Shown piece by piece: positions 20,146 to 26,794 of a stretch of 26,794 bases of DNA (position 1 is the stretch's first letter; each line of letters begins with the position of its first letter). This stretch comes from Glomus cerebriforme (Eukaryota > Glomeromycota > Glomeromycetes > Glomerales > Glomeraceae): contig QKYT01000238.1 in the NCBI GenBank assembly GCA_003550305.1, positions 35,806 through 62,599 of the forward strand, written 5' to 3'. The notes beneath the pieces are model-generated. The model was not told the origin of the DNA. It was given only the letters and a program-made list of their open reading frames with translations, and searched no databases. The translations under genes and the position numbers were made by a program.

Positions 20146-21339
20146 TCAGCAATCGGGAATTTCAATAGATTCTTTAGAATCACGTTTACTCCCCGACTCT
20201 ACAACAATGTTAATATCATGTTTTGAACCATCTTGATTTGATACATCACTAACGTCATTATCCAAATTTTGAATGTTCCTTTGATCAAACTTATGTTCCA
20301 ATTTTTCGTAACCTCCATATTTATAAAGAATTGTAGCAATTACCCAAGTGGAGACAAATAGACCAATTATCAAATAACCAATGGTACCAAATTCTTCTCC
20401 AAGTGTTGCAAAGAAATTCCAAAATGGTCCTTGAAGATTCAATTTATCACTTATAATATTTAAAAGTTCTATCGTACCAATAACAAAAGCCACCAAAACT
20501 GAGAGTAATGTAATAACAAAATTATAATATAACTTTCGAATTGGATTTATATAAGCCCATGTATAAGTTCCTAACATTAATATACCATCAATTGTATCAA
20601 TTAAAGCCATTCCGGATGTAAAAAGTAAAGGAAAGAACATAATTAACCAAATAGGAATTCCTTGATTTGCCTGAAACGCAGCAATCCCTAAAAGTCCTAC
20701 TTCCGTTGAAGTGTCAAAACCAAAACCAAAAAGTATACCAAGTGGATACATCTTCCAACTAGCATCAATGAAATTAAAAACTGGTTTAAAGAATCTTCCG
20801 AGAAATCCAGAATTATTTAAAATATCTTCTATATTTTCTTCTTCAAATGTTCCAGTACGTTTTAATCTTTTAAGTGAACGTAGTATAGAAATGAGTAAAA
20901 AACAATTCACTATTCCAATAATAAATAGAAAAGCTGCTGAAACACTTGTTCCAATGAGACCTCCGATAGCTTTAAAATCACCAAATTTTTTTTTTACGGC
21001 AGTTGCAGTTACAGCAATGGCAATAGTTGCAAGTATAACAATAGTAGAATGACCTAAAGAAAAAAAGAGTCCAACTGATACAGAATATTGTCCAGACTGT
21101 AAAAGTTTTCTAGTGACATTATCAATGGCTGCCAAATGGTCAGCGTCTACAGCGTGTCGAAGTCCTAAAGTATATGCTAACACAGCTGTTCCCAACAAAG
21201 AAAAGTTGCGGAAAGCAATTGCGGTTGCTATCCAAACACCTATATTAATAAGGATTAATCCTGAAAGGATTAAGATAATTTTTCTTTTAACAATTACTAC
21301 ATTGGATTTATTTAGCAAAGGTATTTGTGGTGAAGACAT
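20146..21339 (-). CDS. nic1: NiCoT-family nickel/cobalt transporter
   Basis: High-affinity Ni2+/Co2+ permease of the NiCoT (HoxN/NixA/Nic1) family, predicted in the plasma membrane; in fungi such as S. pombe it supplies nickel for urease. Single uninterrupted ORF of 397 codons. The family signature RHAVDADHLAAIDN lies in TM2 (HAVDADH at 62-68). LGHST is at 95-99, LFGFGFDTSTE at 203-213 and TSGMALIDTIDG at 241-252, all standard NiCoT motifs. About eight hydrophobic segments can be seen, with a charged loop of about 45 residues (155-200) in the middle. The tail from about 355 is hydrophilic, with KHDINIVVESGSKRDSKES. It is the only multi-hundred-codon gene here without introns, which may reflect bacterial ancestry of the family or retroposition. 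It lies between CCT1 and its pseudogene. Confidence 0.94.
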   Translation of the reverse strand: MSSPQIPLLNKSNVVIVKRKIILILSGLILINIGVWIATAIAFRNFSLLGTAVLAYTLGLRHAVDADHLAAIDNVTRKLLQSGQYSVSVGLFFSLGHSTIVILATIAIAVTATAVKKKFGDFKAIGGLIGTSVSAAFLFIIGIVNCFLLISILRSLKRLKRTGTFEEENIEDILNNSGFLGRFFKPVFNFIDASWKMYPLGILFGFGFDTSTEVGLLGIAAFQANQGIPIWLIMFFPLLFTSGMALIDTIDGILMLGTYTWAYINPIRKLYYNFVITLLSVLVAFVIGTIELLNIISDKLNLQGPFWNFFATLGEEFGTIGYLIIGLFVSTWVIATILYKYGGYEKLEHKFDQRNIQNLDNDVSDVSNQDGSKHDINIVVESGSKRDSKESIEIPDC

Positions 21340-21656
21340 TTCTGAATATAATTTCGATTTGTAGTGTTTGTCAATTTTATTAATTGCATTTCGAAAATTT
21401 TTTTACACACGATCAAATTAGATAGTATCTAGATAATGGAAAATTTACGATCTATTCATTGCACAAAAAAAATTTCATAAACTTAAAATTACATAGATTT
21501 TTCGATTCGTATGAAAGATCGCATATTTTTAAGCCATAAGTTAAGATCTGAATGCTGATTTTCATCATGTTATTACTATATTTATTTTTGCACGAGGATA
21601 ATTTTTTAAAATAATAACTATATTATATTAATCCATACTTCGACTTGTGGTTCGGA
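21340..21656. promoter_or_regulatory. 5' region of the nickel transporter gene
   Basis: A 317-bp AT-rich space upstream of the transporter start, ending where homology to the CCT1 promoter begins. It must contain the transporter promoter. No clear motif or ORF is seen. Confidence 0.4.
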
Positions 21657-22722
21657 TTTAAAAAGATAATCTAAAATAATAAATCACGTGGACCTAAATC
21701 TTATATTTTATATGTACCAACGCTATCGTAGATACTCTTTCTTGGCGGCGAGAGAATTTCTTGGAAACCAGAATGTGGTATGTCTCTAAAAGCAAACAAC
21801 TATCAAAGTTGACACATTGGGACGTGAATGCCTCATAAATGTTGATGGCTAGTAAGATTACTGGAACGTAAGAGAAATATTTTTATATAATCGAATAGCT
21901 CCTATCCTCGTTTTCTTAATGACGTCAAGTTCTTTGCAATTTTGTTGGGGATGCATTTAGGTAAAAATATTCTGTAAACCTGTTATTTTCATTGCTCACG
22001 GTATAAGAGTACTCGAGAATCGATTTTTGTTAAAGGATTAAATTGTACTGTTTCTTCTCAAGGTTTAGAAGGTATAGTATGACAATAGCTCGTATCAAAG
22101 TTTATCCCTATTCTTATTAGATCGAATAACATTTTATATGTAACATTTTAGCTATAAAGACATCAAATAGTTTGTTTAAATATGAATATTCAAAAGGCAC
22201 GAGTGCATTTTGGTGTTCATATAAATGTAGATATTCGTAAACGGTATGTAATTATACACTTTGTTAAATAATACTGGTCATGTCTCTTATTTATTATATT
22301 TGTTATTAGCGAGGCTACCATTATTATTGAACGTGTTCAAAAAATTCTTGCTGTGAGAGCCTTTATTGTTCTTATCTTTGTTTAAAATTGTTTATGGAAA
22401 GTGGCAGAGAAGAATCATTAAAGTTACTGGAGGTGTTTATTAATGTATTTGCCTTTATTAATTAATTAAATATTCACATTTTTTTATTCTCTTGATAAAA
22501 ACAAGCCACGCTTATTTCCACACTGGAGAAGAAACATTTGAACCATCGGATCTTGATGAAGTTACCCAAAAACGCATTTCAGATGATAAGTGCATTCTTA
22601 TCAAGGGTATCAAATATTTTACGTGAGGCCATTGATATATATGTTAGATGAAATGGAAAAATCTTTGCACGATTCATTATCTGTTATAAAAAGGGTCCTA
22701 GAAAGTGGCAGTTTTGTTCCAA
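21657..22722 (+). pseudogene. Unprocessed CCT1 pseudogene
   Basis: A degraded copy of the CCT1 gene at 17168-19593, same strand. Homology starts in the promoter (AAGATAATCTAAAATAATAA, E-box at 21685) and covers exon 1, then jumps from the start of intron 1 into the middle of exon 3. That removes all of exon 2 and the GDGTTS nucleotide-binding motif. It continues through exons 4-7 with introns still recognisable, for example ACACTTTGTTAAATAATACT near 22257 and the ATTCACATTTTTTTATTCTC intron end near 22472. It stops inside exon 7, before the conserved GGG of the equatorial domain. Many small deletions shift the frame and stops interrupt it; the open stretch at 22590-22781 is only a leftover. 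Retained introns exclude retroposition, so it arose by DNA duplication. Confidence 0.93.
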
Positions 22723-22981
22723 GTTACAATTTCACACAATTTTTACTATTAGTATTAGCTTTTATTTTAGTTTATTTTTAAAATACCTTTAAATCTTTAA
22801 ATTAATTTAAAATATACAGTAAAGTTATAATAAAAACTGGCTGTTAATACTAATCTTAAAAATTATTTATATATATAATTTAGATTAAAATTAAAAATTT
22901 TCTTAATAAATTTTAAATAATACTTTAATTCTGACCAAATTTTCTTTTTTTTTTTATAATTAATAATATAATTTGAAAAAA

Positions 22982-23640
22982 GTAATTTATCGCCATGGCG
23001 ATGCATCGCATCTTCCCCAGTATCGCCACAAAATTTTCCACCCCACGTGACCTTTAAAATTTTGTTACCGGTGTCACACCTCCCTGTTTTCCATTTTTAC
23101 TATGTATTCCAGGTGGAAAATCCTATTTGTCACACCTTATTTGTCATATGGTTAATTTCTTAATGCCATAATGCCGGCCTAATAATTGGGCATCCTTAAA
23201 ATGTAGGCTATTGTTCTGTACATCCTGTATAAATAATTTTTTTTTAGAATAAATATCACGTGATTAATACAGTTGCGGAGCCTATACTCCTGAAACAGGA
23301 TAAATTTGCCCATAATAATTTGTCATCTTCACATCACACTGTAGTTTCCATTTTTACTATTTATTCTAGAGACGAATTTTTTTGGTATGATAAATACTAT
23401 TTGTCACATGTTATTCATCACAGCTTAATTTTGCTCAAATTTATAACGCTGGCCAAATTTTTCATATTTGGATCTTAGGTAACATTACACAATCTGAATA
23501 GGCAATTTTATTTCTCTCGAAAATTGAATATTGGGTTACGTAAGATTTCAAAAAAGGCAATCCAATTGCAAATCATTTAATTCTGGCCAGAATTATGAAT
23601 CACGTGACCCTGGCGATGCATCACCATGGTGATAAATTAC
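22982..23640. mobile_element. TIR element, non-autonomous, 659 bp
   Basis: The ends are inverted repeats of about 28 bp: 22982-23009 (starting GTAATTTATCGCCATGGCGA) and 23613-23640 in reverse, differing at two positions, each side containing a perfect 14-bp palindrome (ATCGCCATGGCGAT left, ATCACCATGGTGAT right). Inside the left arm CCCCAGTATCGCCACAAAA and CACGTGAC match the element upstream of CCT1. Open frames inside, such as 23260-23478, show no transposase features. The family and target-site duplication cannot be fixed; both flanks are A-rich. Confidence 0.75.
23579..23594. repeat. Perfect 16-bp palindrome AATTCTGGCCAGAATT
   Basis: The sequence is self-complementary throughout and sits just inside the right end of the TIR element. 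Related TTCTGGCCAAAATTA-like sequences recur nearby (for example 23900-23915), centred on the rare GGCC. Confidence 0.6.
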
Positions 23641-23861
23641 AAAATCCATATAATTTTATTAATAATCTTATTTATAAATAAATAATTATAATAAAATTTA
23701 CAATTATTGCATGTTATTTTATTTATTTAACAGTTAATTATTATTATTAACTTAATATTTTCCAGATCTATATTATATTTTTTCTTAATACTTAAAATTT
23801 CTCCATAATAATATAAAATTAATGAATCATTATTAAAACAGTTAAATTATTTTATTTATCA

Positions 23862-23971
23862 TTACAGCTAAATCCTAAAGTCACGGGATACCACCTTAAT
23901 TCTGGCCAAAATTATAGGTTAAATAAAATTACATAAATATCCTGTTATGACTTTTTAGGATTTAGCTGTAA
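23862..23971. mobile_element. 110-bp MITE-like inverted-repeat element
   Basis: The arms at 23862-23890 and 23938-23971 are inverted copies: TTACAGCTAAATCCTAAA matches the reversed right end exactly, and GTCACGGGATA pairs with GTCATAACAGGATA with small gaps. The 47-bp centre contains TTCTGGCCAAAATTA. It could fold into a long hairpin. No coding capacity. Confidence 0.65.
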
Positions 23972-24010
23972 TATTAACCTTTACCAGAAATAAAAAAAAT
24001 TGGTATTTAA

Positions 24011-24051
24011 TAATGCCAGCTGAAATTTGGCCAAAATTTCAGCTGGCATTA
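24011..24051. repeat. 41-bp near-perfect palindrome
   Basis: The arms TAATGCCAGCTGAAATTT (24011-24028) and AAATTTCAGCTGGCATTA (24034-24051) are exact reverse complements around a five-base GGCCA centre. This is the strongest cruciform or hairpin candidate in the window and stands out in AT-rich DNA. It is probably the end of, or an entire, minimal mobile element. Confidence 0.75.
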
Positions 24052-25208
24052 ATAATTGATTTAGAATCGATTAAAATTATACCCATTGTTTGTTAGTGAA
24101 TTATTCTCTATAAAAATCGGTTAAGAATATATCAATTTTTTATTAAAAAAATATATCAAGAAGTTAAATAAATAGAATCATTATATCAAGTTTTAACTAT
24201 TAATACCAAAAATTAAACTAAATTAAACTATAAATAAACTAAAATAATAAATAAAAATTTTTGTAATACTATTAATACAATTGCATAATGTCATATGCTA
24301 TAACAAATAAGTAAAAAAAAAATTTTTAATTAATTAGCTAATATTTCTCTTTATTTTTTTTAAATTCTAGCTTAAACTTATAAAATGAATAGTATATAAT
24401 TAAAAGAAGATATTTTTTTAATTAATTGGAAAAGTCTTTTAATATATTTTTTTTTTCTTATATGTTCTTTTGGATTTTGAAAATTGGAAATAATAAGTTT
24501 TGCAAAGTATGTAAAATTTTTGTTTTTTTACTTTTTTTTAATAGAAATATTAATTAATATTTCTTTTTATTTATAAATTTTAGTTTAATATTGGAATAAA
24601 ATAGAACTTATAAGTTTTACAACTTATATAATAATATTATTAGCTAATTTTAATAAATATTACAAATAAATAATTAAAAAATAAAATTACTTAATATTGC
24701 TAACAAAAATTTAATATATAATATATACTTAAATTTAGCCTAATTTTAATCTAAGTTTTATATTAATTCTTAGCTAATATTTATCTAATTTTTACCTAAT
24801 TTTTAGAATCTAAAGTTGATCAAAATATATTTGAATTATACTAATAATTAAACCTGAACTTTTTTTAAATCAAGTTAAAATTGGCAAATCTAATTTTAGC
24901 CAAATTGGATAATTTCAATTAGTGCAATGTTATATAAAATTATAATTCTGATTAAAATTAAATAATTAATAAAAAATTTTCTTTTCTTTTAATTTTTAAT
25001 AAAAAATAAAATTATTTTTTAAATTATATAATATTTACTCAAGATATTTAAAAACTAATAATAACATTTAGACTACATGTATATTGCAATCAAAAGAGAT
25101 TAATAAAACAATTTATTATATATCTATAGTAAAAATATGCATAGGACAAAAGACTGAAGGTATTAATTTTAATTATTTTTCAATTTTATTTTTAATTTAG
25201 AATTTTAT

Positions 25209-25613
25209 AGTTTATCGCTATGATAATACATCACTAGTATCACATGATTTATAATTCCGCTAGCTAAAATTAAATAATCTGCAATAAAATTGTCTTCTTA
25301 AAAATTATGTATAACCAAAAATTTCAATTTTTGAGAAAATAAAATTGCTTTTTTTTGGATCATATAAAATCCAAATAAGAAAATTTTAGCTAGTATTATA
25401 AAATTTGGGCAAAATTAAACATGTGATGAATAATATATGACAAATAGTATTTATTATACCAAAAAAATTCTGTCTTTAGAATAAATAATAAAAATGGAAA
25501 ACTACTGATAATATGACGTAAGGAGGACAAATTATTATATAGTATATATAAGTTACATAATATAATAGATCACATAACAGGAATGGTGATATATCATTAT
25601 AGTAATAAATTAC
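25209..25613. mobile_element. Decayed inverted copy of the TIR element
   Basis: Read on the minus strand it aligns with the 22982-23640 element: the ends (about 25211-25236 and 25586-25613) match its TIRs, and 25401-25515 matches 23335-23460, including TTTTTTTGGTAT and AAATACTATTTGTCA. Most differences replace C by T or G by A in this copy, and it is shorter (405 bp). It has no supported coding sequence; the open frame at 25476-25733 runs across its edge and is chance. Confidence 0.68.
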
Positions 25614-26794
25614 TTTTTTCTTTAATTTATATATTAATTTAAAAATTTTTTTTACATTCAAAAATTTGAAAAAATGGTTCAACTTTGAGAAATTCATCTT
25701 ATAAGAAATCAGAAAAATTTTAATAATGTTCATGATCTCTTTGTAATTCTAAAGAATTAAAGTCAACCTTATAAAGCCTATAGAAGAATAAACTGTTATT
25801 TATTAATAATTAAAACAAATATATATAAAAATTGTTAAAAATTGAAAAATACATTAATAAAAATCAAAAATTAAAATTTTATAAATAATTTACCTATTAA
25901 AGCAGCTTATACTTTTCAAGAAATTTTAGCTAAAAAAGTTTAACTTCAAAGAAAGATAATTATTTATAGCCTAAGATATTAATTAAATATATATAAACTA
26001 TTAATATTAATGTAATTTTAAAGAAAATTGCAAATCAGAATCAAATTATACATAACTTGCAAGTTTAACTTCAATAAAAAGTAAAAGAAAAAGGAGAAAA
26101 AGTATCAGAAAAGCTGTATCAAATTGCTCAAAATATATCTAAGAAATATAATAAATTAAAGCTAAATAATTATACTCCAAAAAAAGGTACTGCAAGTTTA
26201 AAAAAAAATCTAAAAACAATAAATTTAAATAATCTAATAATAGAAAAGAAAAATTCTCTCTTATAAAAAAGGTAAATTTACTTACTGATTTTGCTTACAT
26301 TTTAGAACAACTTTGGGTATAAGTATAACTTGAAAAAGCTAAAGATTATTTTCTAAGTTGTTTTTAGTTTCAGAATTATTGTGAATAATTTAGGTATTTG
26401 GAATTTTAATACCATATAAAAGAAAATAAAAATTAGTTCCTATAGTTATTTACAATTTAAAAAATTCTATCACATTTACTAAAGAATTCTTAAAAAGAGA
26501 AATATTTTTATGAAATAATAAAAATATATATAATATAAACTTGTATATGCTGAAATTTATTTGGGATACAGTATATACCGAAATGCAATTTTAAAAATTT
26601 GTCAAAATCCCAAATTTCAAATCCGAAATCCTAAATTGATGTTAAAATCCCAAATTATTACTAGGGCTCTGATCGGTAATGGTAATTACCGAATCGAACT
26701 GATCAGTTTCAGTATCAGATCGGTATCAGTTTTGCGATTTATCGAACTGAATCCTTCGGTAAATATACTGATCAGTTTCAGTAATTTCAGTATC
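25614..26794. other. AT-rich gene-free right flank
   Basis: No recognisable gene. The composition is nearly all A/T until about 26560, where the sequence becomes more mixed and repeat-like (CAAAATCCCAAATTTC and AAATCCCAAATTATT, then the GATCAG repeats at the edge). It resembles degraded mobile-element DNA. Confidence 0.5.
26655..26794. repeat. Degenerate CTGATCAGTTTCAGTA repeats at window edge
   Basis: ACTGATCAGTTTCAGTATC occurs near 26698-26717, and ACTGATCAGTTTCAGTAATT near 26768-26787, with related GATCGGTATCAGT and GATCGGTAATGGTAATTACC between and before. The unit CTGATCAG is itself palindromic. It looks like the subterminal repeats of a mobile element that continues past the window end. 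Confidence 0.5.

Larger units (their letters stand above)
23641..25208. other. AT-rich gene-free region with small inverted repeats
   Basis: No recognisable coding sequence. It holds a 110-bp inverted-repeat element (23862-23971) and a 41-bp palindrome (24011-24051). From about 24060 onward it is almost pure A/T with homopolymer runs. Confidence 0.55.

Noticed and set aside
20711..21364. Plus-strand ORFs of 113 and 83 codons
   Set aside because: Antisense to the nickel/cobalt transporter, whose motifs are unambiguous.
21657..22722. A second functional CCT subunit gene
   Set aside because: Exon 2 and the ATP-binding motif are deleted, frames are broken several times, and the end of the gene is missing.
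23260..23478. 72-codon ORF inside the TIR element
   Set aside because: No transposase-like or other known motif; the matching part of the related copy at 25209-25613 does not preserve the frame.
1..26794. tRNA, rRNA or CRISPR array
   Set aside because: I found no tRNA T-loop box with a matching acceptor stem, no rRNA-like conserved stretch, and no evenly spaced direct repeats. A weak or intron-bearing tRNA could be missed by eye.

Overview
The window is nuclear DNA of a filamentous fungus. It is very AT-rich, the genes are compact and dense with short introns (about 50 to 230 bp, GT donors), and intergenic spaces are short in the middle and long, AT-rich and repeat-filled at both ends. The gene set is eukaryotic: TRiC/CCT chaperonin, APC/C subunit, VTC polyphosphate polymerase subunit, SAM complex, ubiquitin protease. 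Mitochondrial propionyl-CoA carboxylase and a SARAF homologue point to an early-diverging (Mucoromycota-type) fungus. Base composition and style fit an arbuscular mycorrhizal Rhizophagus-like genome, but that is inference.

Layout: 1-2467 is AT-rich repeat DNA without a convincing gene. From 2468 to 21339 nine genes lie in strict strand alternation: a SAM35/metaxin-like gene (-), VTC1 (+), JJJ1/DNAJC21 (-), a USP12/46-type ubiquitin hydrolase (+), SARAF-like (-), CDC26 (+), PCCA (-), CCT1/TCP1 (+) and an intronless NiCoT nickel/cobalt transporter (-). Each pair is therefore either divergent, sharing a short 5' region, or convergent. I rebuilt exon structures by hand from frame, splice sites and family conservation; exon lists are in each entry.

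From 21657 to 22722 a decayed, intron-retaining copy of CCT1 (+) follows, lacking the nucleotide-binding region. From 22982 to the end the DNA is AT-rich and contains terminal-inverted-repeat elements without a transposase: a 659-bp copy at 22982-23640, an inverted and mostly transition-decayed relative at 25209-25613, a shorter relative just upstream of CCT1 at about 16808-17033, a separate 110-bp inverted-repeat element at 23862-23971, and a near-perfect 41-bp palindrome at 24011-24051.

The genes are mostly housekeeping and do not form one pathway: mitochondrial outer-membrane biogenesis, vacuolar polyphosphate, 60S ribosome maturation, deubiquitination, calcium-entry control, cell cycle, propionate catabolism, cytosolic folding and metal uptake. 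The features most worth a second look are the alternating arrangement, the CCT1 pseudogene, the C-to-T/G-to-A biased decay of the TIR family, and the frequent AAG 3' splice sites.
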